From Alphaproteobacteria bacterium (GTDB lineage Bacteria; Pseudomonadota; Alphaproteobacteria; CACIAM-22H2), in contig JAEULA010000008.1 in assembly GCA_016793165.1 (NCBI GenBank), positions 248,001-312,000 on the forward strand: 64,000 nt of DNA, in the 5' to 3' direction. A program made the position numbers and the translations under genes. The stretch's first letter is position 1; every line of letters begins with the position of its first letter. The notes beneath the pieces were generated by a model that worked only from the letters and a program-made list of their open reading frames with translations, did no database searches and had not been told where the DNA came from. Below, piece by piece: positions 42,045-50,123 of the stretch.

Positions 42045-43031
42045 ATGCGGATGCTCGGCCGGATTTTCGTCTGCCTCGTCCTGCTGCTGATCGTCATCGG
42101 GGTCGTCGGCGGCGGGTTCTGGCAGCGCTACACCCAGCCCGGACCGTCGCCCAAGCCGATCGCGGTCGTCGTGCCGAAGGGGGCCGGCCTCGAGGAGATC
42201 GCCGTGCGCCTCGCCGACGCGGGGCTGATCGTCGAGCCGCGGATCTTCGCCATCGGCACGACGATCGACGGGCTGTCGCGCCGCTTCAAGTTCGGCGAGT
42301 TCGAGTTCCCCGCCCATGTGAGCGCGCGCGGCGCCGCGGAGGTGATCGCGGCCGGCAAGACCATCCAGCGCCGCCTGACGGTGCCCGAGGGACTCACGGT
42401 CAAACAGGTCCTGACCCTGCTCGAGCGTGCCGAGGGGCTCGACGGCGCCGCGACTGCACCGCCGGAAGGCTCGCTGCTGCCCGACACCTGGTTCTACAGC
42501 TGGGGCGACAGCCGCGAGAAGTTCGTCGAGCGCCAGCGCCAGGCGATGAGCCGGGTGCTGCAGGAGCTGTGGCGTCAGCGCAGCCCCGGGCTGCCGCTGA
42601 AGACGCCGCAGGAGGCGCTGATCCTGGCCTCGATCGTCGAGAAGGAGACGGGCGTCGCCGCGGAGCGGACCCGGGTGGCGGCGGTTTACGTCAACCGCCT
42701 GAAGCGCGGCATGCGTCTGCAGGCGGATCCGACGGTCGTGTACGGCCTCAACGACGGCGCGGGGCCGCTCGACCGGCCGATCTCGCGCAGCGACCTCGAG
42801 AACCCGCACGCCTGGAACACCTACGTCAATGACGGCCTGCCGCCGACCCCGATCGCCAACCCGGGCCGCGCCTCGATCGAGGCCGTGATGAAGCCGGCGC
42901 AGACGGAGGAGCTCTACTTCGTCGCCGACGGTACGGGCGGCCACGTGTTCTCGCGCAACATCAACGACCACAATCGCGCCGTCGAGCGTCTGCGCAACCT
43001 CGAGCGGCAGCGCGCCACGCGCGCCAACTGA
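42045..43031 (+). CDS. mltG: Endolytic murein transglycosylase MltG
   Basis: Inner-membrane lytic transglycosylase that cuts nascent glycan strands. A single membrane helix (8-27) precedes a LysM-like domain (about 38-105) and the YceG catalytic domain. The catalytic glutamate is E199 in ASIVEKETG, and the blocks RLQADPTVVYGL and YVNDGLPPTPIANPG are typical. 328 residues. fabF-mltG linkage is widespread in alphaproteobacteria. It ends 2 bases from the convergent SDR gene. Confidence 0.96.
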   Translation: MRMLGRIFVCLVLLLIVIGVVGGGFWQRYTQPGPSPKPIAVVVPKGAGLEEIAVRLADAGLIVEPRIFAIGTTIDGLSRRFKFGEFEFPAHVSARGAAEVIAAGKTIQRRLTVPEGLTVKQVLTLLERAEGLDGAATAPPEGSLLPDTWFYSWGDSREKFVERQRQAMSRVLQELWRQRSPGLPLKTPQEALILASIVEKETGVAAERTRVAAVYVNRLKRGMRLQADPTVVYGLNDGAGPLDRPISRSDLENPHAWNTYVNDGLPPTPIANPGRASIEAVMKPAQTEELYFVADGTGGHVFSRNINDHNRAVERLRNLERQRATRAN

Positions 43032-43033
43032 GG

Positions 43034-43828
43034 TCAGCGCGGCCGCAGGCCCCGCTTGCGCGGCAGCCGCGCCATGATCCGGTCGAGCAGCGGCTCGGGG
43101 AGCGCGGTCAGGACGCGCAGCAGCCAGTAGAGGCGCAGGGGAAAGACGATGCGCGCACGGTTGGCGGCGAGGCCGCGCGAGATGATGCGCGCGGCGCGCG
43201 CCGCCGGCATCAGGAACGGCATCGGAAAGTCGTTGGCGTCGGTCATCGGGCTCTTGACGTAGCCCGGGCAGATCACCGCGATCTCGATGCCGTGCGGCGC
43301 ATAGTCGACGCGAAGCGCCTCGCCCCAGACCCGGACCATCGCCTTCGAGGCGCAATAGCTCGGCGCGCCGGCGAAGCCGCGAAACGACGCGATCGAGCTC
43401 ATGATCGCGACCTGCCCGCGCCCCTGCCGCAGCATGATGCGCAGCGCAGGGTGCACCGTGTCGACCACGCCGCCGACATTGACCGCGAGGATCGCCGCCG
43501 CCTGCTCGGGCGGCTCGCGCAGGTCGGTGGGCGCGACCTGCGGACCGGTGCCGCCGGAGATGCCCGCGTTGGCGATCACGAGATCGAGCGGCCGGTCGGC
43601 GGCCGCGGACTCGAGCCAGGCGGCGATCGAGGCGGCGTCGGTCACGTCGACGCGGGAAGCGACAACGTCGGCGCCGCGCGCCCGGCAGTCCGCGGCGACG
43701 GCGGCGAGCGCGGTCTCCGACCGGCCGGCAAGCGCGAGGCGGATTCCGGGGCGCGCGTAATGCGCCGCGAGCGCCGCGCCGATGCCGCTCGACGCGCCGG
43801 TGATCGCAATGTGGCGTGGATCGCGCAT
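43034..43828 (-). CDS. SDR-family oxidoreductase with C-terminal hydrophobic segment
   Basis: Short-chain dehydrogenase/reductase, 264 residues, substrate unknown. TGASSGIG lies at 9-16, NAGISG near 92, SSIAS near 146 and YCASK near 160. The C-terminal part (about 233-250, VFPLRLYWLLRVLTALP) is hydrophobic and followed by a basic tail, suggesting membrane association as in other SDRs with this end. ATG 43828 has GGAG seven bases upstream, while ATG 43843 has none. It diverges from yicC. Confidence 0.9.
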   Translation of the reverse strand: MRDPRHIAITGASSGIGAALAAHYARPGIRLALAGRSETALAAVAADCRARGADVVASRVDVTDAASIAAWLESAAADRPLDLVIANAGISGGTGPQVAPTDLREPPEQAAAILAVNVGGVVDTVHPALRIMLRQGRGQVAIMSSIASFRGFAGAPSYCASKAMVRVWGEALRVDYAPHGIEIAVICPGYVKSPMTDANDFPMPFLMPAARAARIISRGLAANRARIVFPLRLYWLLRVLTALPEPLLDRIMARLPRKRGLRPR

Positions 43829-43874
43829 CGCTTCTCCGTTCATCGCCGGGGGAAACCCACTATAGTCCGCGCCG

Positions 43875-43893
43875 CTTCGAGTCCGCCTCGAAG
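43875..43893. promoter_or_regulatory. 7-5-7 inverted repeat in the SDR/yicC divergent region
   Basis: CTTCGAG (43875-43881) and CTCGAAG (43887-43893) are perfect inverted copies separated by five bases. It lies between two divergent genes, 31 bases before the yicC start, so it could be an operator or a short hairpin in the yicC leader. Confidence 0.3.
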
Positions 43894-43923
43894 GCGATGT
43901 TCTGACGGAGCCGGGGACCGGTC

Positions 43924-44808
43924 GTGACAGTTGCCAGCATGACGGGATTTGCGCGCGCATCGGGCAGCGATGCGCAGTGGCGCTGGGCCTGGGAGGCGCG
44001 CAGCGTCAACGGGCGCGGGCTGGACCTGCGCCTGCGCCTGCCTCCGGGGCTCGATCGGCTCGACCAGCCCGCGCGCGCCGCCGCGACGAAGCGGTTCCAG
44101 CGCGGCAGCCTGTCGCTGACCCTGACGCTCGAGCGGATCCAGGCCGGCGTGCCGCTGCGCCTCAACCGCCAGCGCCTCGACGAGTATCTTGCGATCCTGC
44201 GCGACGTCGGCACCCAGGGCGGGCTCGCCCCGGCGCGCCTCGATGGGCTGCTGGCCCTGCGCGGCGTCATCGAGAGCAGCGAGGACGAGCAGGCCGAGGA
44301 CGCGGAATCGCTGGCCCGTTTCGATGCGGCGTTGCTCGCGACGCTCGAGTCCACGCTGACCGCGCTCGCCGCCGCCCGCGCGGCCGAGGGCGAGCGTCTG
44401 GCGGCGGTGTTCGAGGAGCTGCTCGGGACGATCGCAGGGCTGGCGCGCGACGCCCGCGAGCTTGCGGCCACCCAGCCCGAGACCCTGCGGGCGCGGCTGA
44501 TGGCGCAGCTGGCCGAGCTTGCCGCCACGGCGCAGCCCGACCGACTCGCGCAGGAGGTGGCCTTGCTGGCGACCAAGGCCGATGTGCGCGAGGAGCTCGA
44601 TCGCCTCGACGCGCATGTCGCGCAGGCCCGCGGCCTGCTCGGCGGCTCCGCGCCTGCCGGGCGCAAGCTCGAGTTCCTGGCCCAGGAGTTCAATCGCGAG
44701 GCCAACACGTTGTGCTCGAAGTCGACCGACCTCGCGCTGACGCGGCTCGGCCTCGACCTCAAGGTCGCCATCGACCGCCTGCGCGAGCAGGCCGCCAACC
44801 TGGAGTAG
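43924..44808 (+). CDS. yicC: YicC-family endoribonuclease
   Basis: YicC/YloC family protein (294 residues); studied members are endoribonucleases affecting small RNAs and stress physiology. GTG 43924 begins VTVASMTGFARA; the SMTGFAR start is the family signature, and the conserved C-terminal block FLAQEFNREANTLCSKSTD is present. The family length of about 290 is matched. gmk follows 8 bases downstream; yicC-gmk pairing is widespread. Confidence 0.95.
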   Translation: MTVASMTGFARASGSDAQWRWAWEARSVNGRGLDLRLRLPPGLDRLDQPARAAATKRFQRGSLSLTLTLERIQAGVPLRLNRQRLDEYLAILRDVGTQGGLAPARLDGLLALRGVIESSEDEQAEDAESLARFDAALLATLESTLTALAAARAAEGERLAAVFEELLGTIAGLARDARELAATQPETLRARLMAQLAELAATAQPDRLAQEVALLATKADVREELDRLDAHVAQARGLLGGSAPAGRKLEFLAQEFNREANTLCSKSTDLALTRLGLDLKVAIDRLREQAANLE

Positions 44809-44816
44809 GAGCTGCG

Positions 44817-45452
44817 ATGAGCGACGCGATCCCGCGCCGCGGCCTGATGCTGGTGCTGTCCTCGCCGTCCGGCGCGGGGAAGACCTCGATCTCGCGCGCG
44901 CTCCTCGATCAGGACGATAATCTCGCCATGTCGGTCTCGGTGACGACGCGGCCCAAGCGGCCCGGCGAGGTCGCGGGGCGCGACTACCATTTCATCGACG
45001 GCGAGAGTTTCGGGTTGATGATCAACCGCGGCGAGCTGCTCGAGCACGCAAAGGTGTTCGGCAACTACTACGGCACGCCGCGCGCGCCGGTCGAGGACTC
45101 GCTGCGTTCGGGCCGCGACGTGCTGTTCGACATCGATTGGCAGGGCACGCAGCAGATCCGCGAGGCGGCGCGTGCCGATCTCGTCGCGGTGTTCATCCTG
45201 CCGCCCTCGACGCGCGAGCTGGAGAAGCGCCTCAAGAGCCGGGCACAGGACAGCGCACGCGTCGTCGCCGAGCGCATGGCGAAAGCCGCCGACGAGATGA
45301 GCCATTGGCCCGAGTACGACTACGTCGTGGTCAATCGCGACCTCGAGACCAGCGTGGCGCAGGTCCGATCCATCCTGGCCGCCGAACGGTTGCGTCGCGA
45401 CCGGCAGATCGGCCTGGGCGAATTCGTCAAGGCGCTTCGCGAGGGCCAGTAG
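44817..45452 (+). CDS. gmk: Guanylate kinase
   Basis: Phosphorylates GMP to GDP. The P-loop SSPSGAGKTS is at 15-24, and the GMP-binding TTRPKRPGEVAGRDYHF and DIDWQGTQQI segments are intact. 211 residues. With guaB and guaA also in the window, the whole IMP to GDP route is encoded here. The last 26 bases overlap the 3' end of rsmA on the other strand. Confidence 0.97.
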   Translation: MSDAIPRRGLMLVLSSPSGAGKTSISRALLDQDDNLAMSVSVTTRPKRPGEVAGRDYHFIDGESFGLMINRGELLEHAKVFGNYYGTPRAPVEDSLRSGRDVLFDIDWQGTQQIREAARADLVAVFILPPSTRELEKRLKSRAQDSARVVAERMAKAADEMSHWPEYDYVVVNRDLETSVAQVRSILAAERLRRDRQIGLGEFVKALREGQ

Positions 45453-46326
45453 CTCCGCATCCCGATGCGGCGCGCGCGGCATAGGCGCGCGCCAGCGCGC
45501 AGAAAGCAGTGACCGGCAGCGTCTCCGCCCGCGCCGTCGGGTCGATCCCGGCGGCGGCGAGCGGCGCGAGCGGATCGCCGCCGAGCGCGCGCAATGCGCT
45601 GCGCAGCATCTTGCGCCGCTGGCCGAACGCCGCGGCGACGACGCGGCCGAGCATCGCGCGCGGCGCCGGCGCGACCGGCTCGGCGCGCGGCTCGAGGCGC
45701 AGGATGGCGGAGGCGACCTTGGGCGGCGGCACGAAGGCGCCGGCCGGCACGTCGAAGACCCGCCGCGCGGTCCAATGCCACTGGGCCGCGACCGCGAGGC
45801 GGCCATAGGCGTCGGTGCCCGGCGCCGCGACCACGCGCTCGACCACCTCCTTCTGGAGCATCACAGTGAGTCCGACGAAGTCCTCGGGATGTTCGAGCCA
45901 GTCGATCAGCAAAGGCGTTCCGACGTTGTAGGGCAGATTGGCGACCACCCGCCGCGGCGTCGCGCCGAGGGCATGGACCGCCACCTTCATCGCGTCCGCG
46001 GTCATGACCTCGAGGCGGCCCGGATAGGCCGCGGCGATCTCGGCGAGGACGGGGACGAAGCGCTCGTCGCGCTCGATCGCGATCACGTGCGCCGCCCCGG
46101 CGGCGAGCAGGCCGCGCGTGAGGCCGCCGGGGCCGGGCCCGACCTCGATCGTCGTCCCGGTCGAAAGGTCGCCGGCGGCGTCGGCGATCCGTCGCGTCAG
46201 GTTCAGGTCGAACAGGAAGTGCTGACCGAGCGACTTGCGCGCGAACAGCCCATGGCGCTCGGCGACGAGGCGCAGCGGCGGCAGGCCGTCCGCGGCGAGC
46301 TCCGGCGAGGCGGGCTCACGCCTCAA
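45427..46326 (-). CDS. rsmA: 16S rRNA dimethyladenosine transferase RsmA (KsgA)
   Basis: Dimethylates A1518 and A1519 of 16S rRNA late in 30S assembly. Motifs: KSLGQHFLFDLNL near 31-43, SAM motif EVGPGPGGLT at 61-70 and catalytic NLPYNV from 130. No ATG or GTG is available in frame before the conserved region; TTG 46326, overlapping the surA stop as TTGA, gives 299 residues and is the best start. pdxA, which normally separates surA and rsmA, is absent here. Ends overlapping gmk. Confidence 0.93.
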   Translation of the reverse strand: MRREPASPELAADGLPPLRLVAERHGLFARKSLGQHFLFDLNLTRRIADAAGDLSTGTTIEVGPGPGGLTRGLLAAGAAHVIAIERDERFVPVLAEIAAAYPGRLEVMTADAMKVAVHALGATPRRVVANLPYNVGTPLLIDWLEHPEDFVGLTVMLQKEVVERVVAAPGTDAYGRLAVAAQWHWTARRVFDVPAGAFVPPPKVASAILRLEPRAEPVAPAPRAMLGRVVAAAFGQRRKMLRSALRALGGDPLAPLAAAGIDPTARAETLPVTAFCALARAYAARAASGCGATGPREAP

Positions 46327-47573
46327 GCGCGGATGTCGACATAGGCCTGGCGGCGCAGGTCGCGCAGGTAGCGTCGGGCCAGCAGGTCGAGGCGCTGGCG
46401 CAGCAGGCCTTCCTGGATGTCCTCGGTCGACGGCAGGCCCGAAGGCGCTTCCTCGCGCGTGCAGGCCATGAGCAGCACAACCGCATTTCCGGCGCGGATC
46501 GGCTCGGAGGCCTCGCCGGCCTTGAGGTTGCGGATCTTCTCGCGGATCTGCGGGTTGACGTCGCCGAGGCGCAGGCGCTGCGGCTCCGGCGGCGGCGGCA
46601 CGCGGGCCTCCTTGGCGGCCTTGGTCAGCTCCTCGCAGCTGCCGACCGCCTCGCGCACGGTGCTGGCGAGTTGCAGCGAACTGCGCGCCTCGTTGGCGTT
46701 GCGCGCCGGAAGGATCAGCTGGGTGATCGTGAGCACGGCCTCCTCCGGCGAGGCGCCGGCGATGGTGCGCTTTCCGCGCAGGCCGTAGACGTAGAAGCCG
46801 CCCGGCGTGCGCGTCGGGGGCGTGACCTCCCCGGGACGCAGCTGCTTCACCGCGGCCTCGAGTTCCTCGTCGAGCTGTCCCTCCTGGACCCAGCCGATGT
46901 CGCCGCCGTTCGCCGCCGATGCCGCCTGCGAGAACTGCTGCGCGATGGCCGGAAAGGACGTTCCCCGCTGCATCTGCTGGATCAGGTTCATCGCCGTCTG
47001 GCGGACCTCGTCCTCCTGGTCGGGGTTGTCGATGGGCAGGAAGATCTCGGACAGGAGGAACTCCGGCGAACCCTGCTTGGCCTTGATCCGGTCGAGGACC
47101 TCCTTGACCTCCTCCTCGTTGACCGTGACCTCGGCGCGCAGGCGGCGCTGGATCAGCTTCTGCCACGCGATGCCGGCCCGCAGCTGCTGCTCGAGCGCCT
47201 TTCGCGGCACGTTGGCGCGTGTCAGCAGCTCGCCGAGCTGGCCCTTGCGCATGCGGTTGGCCTGCTCGATCCGGCCGATCGCCCCCTCGATGTCCTCGTC
47301 GGAGACGGTGACGTTCTGGCGGGCCGCCTCCTGCGCCTGCAGCCGCTCGTCGATCAGGCCGCGAAGCACCTGCGGCTCGAGGCGCTTGCGGATCTCGGCG
47401 GTGTCCGGGAGTCCCGAAGACACCATGGTCAGCCGCATGCGATTGACGATGTCCAGCGCCGAGATCACCTCGTCGTTCACGACGGCGACGATCTTCAGCG
47501 CGTTCGACTGCGCATGGGCCGGCGCGACCAGCGAGAGGGCCAGGGTCGCGGCGACGATGAGGTAACGGATCAT
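46323..47573 (-). CDS. surA: Periplasmic chaperone/peptidyl-prolyl isomerase SurA
   Basis: Assists folding of outer membrane proteins on the way to BAM. Signal peptide (1-21, ending AHAQ), an N-terminal SurA helical domain (about 25-165), and a parvulin domain (about 172-275) containing SEIFLPIDN and NGGDIGWVQEGQLDEEL. The second parvulin-like region near 280-380 is degenerate. 416 residues. The stop is shared with the rsmA TTG start. The gap to lptG is only 66 bases; lptD is not present between them. Confidence 0.94.
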   Translation of the reverse strand: MIRYLIVAATLALSLVAPAHAQSNALKIVAVVNDEVISALDIVNRMRLTMVSSGLPDTAEIRKRLEPQVLRGLIDERLQAQEAARQNVTVSDEDIEGAIGRIEQANRMRKGQLGELLTRANVPRKALEQQLRAGIAWQKLIQRRLRAEVTVNEEEVKEVLDRIKAKQGSPEFLLSEIFLPIDNPDQEDEVRQTAMNLIQQMQRGTSFPAIAQQFSQAASAANGGDIGWVQEGQLDEELEAAVKQLRPGEVTPPTRTPGGFYVYGLRGKRTIAGASPEEAVLTITQLILPARNANEARSSLQLASTVREAVGSCEELTKAAKEARVPPPPEPQRLRLGDVNPQIREKIRNLKAGEASEPIRAGNAVVLLMACTREEAPSGLPSTEDIQEGLLRQRLDLLARRYLRDLRRQAYVDIRA

Positions 47574-47639
47574 GTCGGACTCTTAGGCCAGCGGAGCGGA
47601 GGCATCAACGGCGGTCGCGGCGGCGACCGGCAGCCGGCC

Positions 47640-48755
47640 TCAGCCGTCCTCCTGGTGGAGAAGCAGCGTCACGCCCAGCAGCGACATGACACTCGCCGGC
47701 GCCCAGGCCGCGAGGTGGACCGGTATCGCCTGGCTCAGCCCCAGCGCCGCCACGAGGTTGGACAGGAAATACAGCAGAAATCCGGCGGCGAGACCGAGGC
47801 CGACCATGGTCATGCCGCCGCCGCGACGCGGTGGTCGCAGGCTCACCGTCGCGGCGATCAGGATCATCCCCACCAGCAGCAGCGGGCTCGCCAGCAGGCG
47901 ATGGAGGTGGAGGAGGTGGCGGCGGGCCGAGAATCCGGCGTTCTCGAGCGTGCGGATGAAGCCCGGCAGCTCCCAGAAGGAGATGGTCTCGGGCGCGGCG
48001 AAGGCGTCCTGGATCTGCTCGCGGGTCATGTCCGTGGGCAGGCGGTAGGCGGGCTCGCGTCGCGGCGCGCGATCGGGAAGGCTGATGATCGCATCGGTGA
48101 GGACCCAGGCGCCGGGCTCGAGCACGGCCCGCTTGGCGTCCATACGGCTGAGGAACAGATCGCCGCCGCTCTCGCCGCCGCGCTGCGGCCGCGCGAAGTT
48201 CCAGATGATGACGTCGTACAGCTCCATCTTCTCCGACGTCACGCGCAGCGCATTGATGACGGCGTTCCCCTCGCTGCCGGCCTGGCGCAGCCAGAAGCCG
48301 TTCTGCGACACGGCGAGCTGGCTGGCGCGGCCGCGGAACACCTGGGATTCGAGAGTCTCGTAGCGCGCGTAGAGCGCGGCCGCGAGCGGGTTGAACAGGC
48401 CGACGCGCACCGCCCCGATCGCGAGCGCGAGCGCGATCGCCGGCAGCAGGAACTGCCACACCGAGACCCCGGACGCCCGGATCACCGTCAGCTCGTGGCT
48501 GCGTGCCAGGCGCCAGAAGCACAGCATCGCGGCGATCAGCGTGACGAAGGGGAACATCTCCATGATCAGCTGGGGCAGCTTGAAGGCCGACATGCGCAGC
48601 AGCACGCCGATGGGCACCTCGATGCGCTGGACGCGGCGCAGCAGCTCGATCGTGTCGAGCAGGTAGACGACGATGGCGAGCCCGACGAATACCGACACGA
48701 ACCAGAAGCTGAACAGCCGGGCGATGTAGAAGCTGAGCGTGATCGTGGGCCGCAT
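47640..48755 (-). CDS. lptG: LPS export permease LptG
   Basis: YjgP/YjgQ permease (371 residues) of the LptB2FG extractor that moves LPS from the inner membrane. Membrane helices lie near 10-35, 55-78, 98-120 and three in the C-terminal quarter (about 275-365), flanking a periplasmic jellyroll domain. Encoded 12 bases after lptF. LptB, LptC, LptA and LptD are not in the window. The LptG label over LptF rests on order and on the DTIELLRR segment in the first loop. Confidence 0.92.
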   Translation of the reverse strand: MRPTITLSFYIARLFSFWFVSVFVGLAIVVYLLDTIELLRRVQRIEVPIGVLLRMSAFKLPQLIMEMFPFVTLIAAMLCFWRLARSHELTVIRASGVSVWQFLLPAIALALAIGAVRVGLFNPLAAALYARYETLESQVFRGRASQLAVSQNGFWLRQAGSEGNAVINALRVTSEKMELYDVIIWNFARPQRGGESGGDLFLSRMDAKRAVLEPGAWVLTDAIISLPDRAPRREPAYRLPTDMTREQIQDAFAAPETISFWELPGFIRTLENAGFSARRHLLHLHRLLASPLLLVGMILIAATVSLRPPRRGGGMTMVGLGLAAGFLLYFLSNLVAALGLSQAIPVHLAAWAPASVMSLLGVTLLLHQEDG

Positions 48756-48767
48756 GGCGAGGACCGG

Positions 48768-49889
48768 TCAGGCCGGGGTCGCGATCGCGGCGGCGTCGCG
48801 CGCACCGCCGCCACGACCGCGGAAGATCCACCAGGCCGCGACGAGGGCTGGAACCAGGACGTTCGCGTAGGCGAGGCCGGCAAGCGACGGCCACTTCGTC
48901 ATCAGGTTGTTGGCGGCGACGGCCATCGTCTGGACGGCGATCGCGGCTGCGATCGCGAGGACGACCCGGTGCATCTGCCCGCGACGGTTGAAATCGCCGG
49001 ACAGCAGGCAGGCGAGGGCGATCAGCGTGAGCGTGACCGCGAGCAGGGGGGTCACGATCCGGTTGTGGCCCTCGGCGAGAAGGCGCGACCGGAACTGGCG
49101 GTCGTTCTCGTCCTGCGGGGGACGGAAGATCTCGTGCAGGTACCGTTCGCGCGGCTCGCGCCAGCGTTCCGTCGTCCGCTGGGCGACGCGCCCGAGATCG
49201 ACGCTGTAGCGCTCGAAATAGAGGAAGCGCATGCGCCCTGTGTCGCGGTCCAGTTCCTGGCGGTTGCCGGCGACAAGCACGACTCGCGGCCCGTCCTCCG
49301 ACACCGCCAGGCGGCCGCGCTCGGCCACGAGCGTCACCGGGTCGCTCGGGCGGCGATTGTCGTGCACCAGGATGCCGACGAGGTCGCCGGAGGCCTCGCG
49401 CTGCCGGACGTAGACGGTGATCCCCGGCGCGACGGTATTGAACGCCCCCTCGCGCAGCAGCAGCCCGGCGTAGTCGTTGCGCACGTCGAACTCGAGATCC
49501 TTGAAGTCGCGATAGGCGAGCGGCAGGAAGTACAGCGCCAGCGAATAGCTGATCGCCGCGATGCCGCCGGCAAGGGCCAGGGCGGGCCGCGCGAGATGCA
49601 TCGGCCCCATGCCGGCCGAGCGCATGACGACGAGCTCGCTGTCGCCGACGAGGCGGTTGTAGGCGAACACGACCGCAGTGAAGAGGGCGATCGGCAGCAT
49701 GATCCAGAGGAAGCTCGGGAGCAGCAGCATCGTCAGATAGAAGAAGGTGCCGATGGTCAGGCCGCGGTTGACGATGAGCTCGACGAAGCGCAGGGACTGC
49801 GTCAGCCAGATCGCGCAGGTCAGCGTCAGCGTCACCATCAGCGTGACGATGGCGAGCTGCCGGAAGATGTAGCGATCGACCGTATTCAT
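48768..49889 (-). CDS. lptF: LPS export permease LptF
   Basis: Paired permease of the LptB2FG complex, 373 residues. It begins MNTVDRYIFRQL, the usual LptF start, with helices near 12-38, 55-78, 100-122 and three at the C-terminus. The YNRLVGDSELVVMRSAGM coupling segment is diagnostic. There is no Shine-Dalgarno site, and a TATAAG hexamer lies only 12 bases before ATG, so translation may use a very short leader. Divergent from pepA. Confidence 0.92.
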   Translation of the reverse strand: MNTVDRYIFRQLAIVTLMVTLTLTCAIWLTQSLRFVELIVNRGLTIGTFFYLTMLLLPSFLWIMLPIALFTAVVFAYNRLVGDSELVVMRSAGMGPMHLARPALALAGGIAAISYSLALYFLPLAYRDFKDLEFDVRNDYAGLLLREGAFNTVAPGITVYVRQREASGDLVGILVHDNRRPSDPVTLVAERGRLAVSEDGPRVVLVAGNRQELDRDTGRMRFLYFERYSVDLGRVAQRTTERWREPRERYLHEIFRPPQDENDRQFRSRLLAEGHNRIVTPLLAVTLTLIALACLLSGDFNRRGQMHRVVLAIAAAIAVQTMAVAANNLMTKWPSLAGLAYANVLVPALVAAWWIFRGRGGGARDAAAIATPA

Positions 49890-50123
49890 CGGAGGGCGGG
49901 CTTATACCATGGGGGGCGGGCCGCCAAGCCCCGCGATCACCGTCAATTGGTCGCTTCCTCGCGGCGGGAAATCCGTTAGATTTCGCGGTCTTGAACTCCG
50001 GCGGCGACGGTCGCGGGAGTCGCTGTCCGAACCCGGTCCGGCACCGCAAGCGGCCTTGCCGCGAGGCCCCGGGCGGATCGAGTTCACCCTTCACCCCGGG
50101 ACAAGCCAACAGGGATGTCAGAC

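Noticed and set aside
49901..49928. TATAAG with a weak -35 just before lptF
   Set aside because: The spacing to the best -35 is 15-16 bases and the implied leader is only about 5 bases; not strong enough to list as a promoter.
46671..49979. 1102-codon plus-strand frame
   Set aside because: Antisense to surA, lptG and lptF; its length is an effect of high GC and codon bias.
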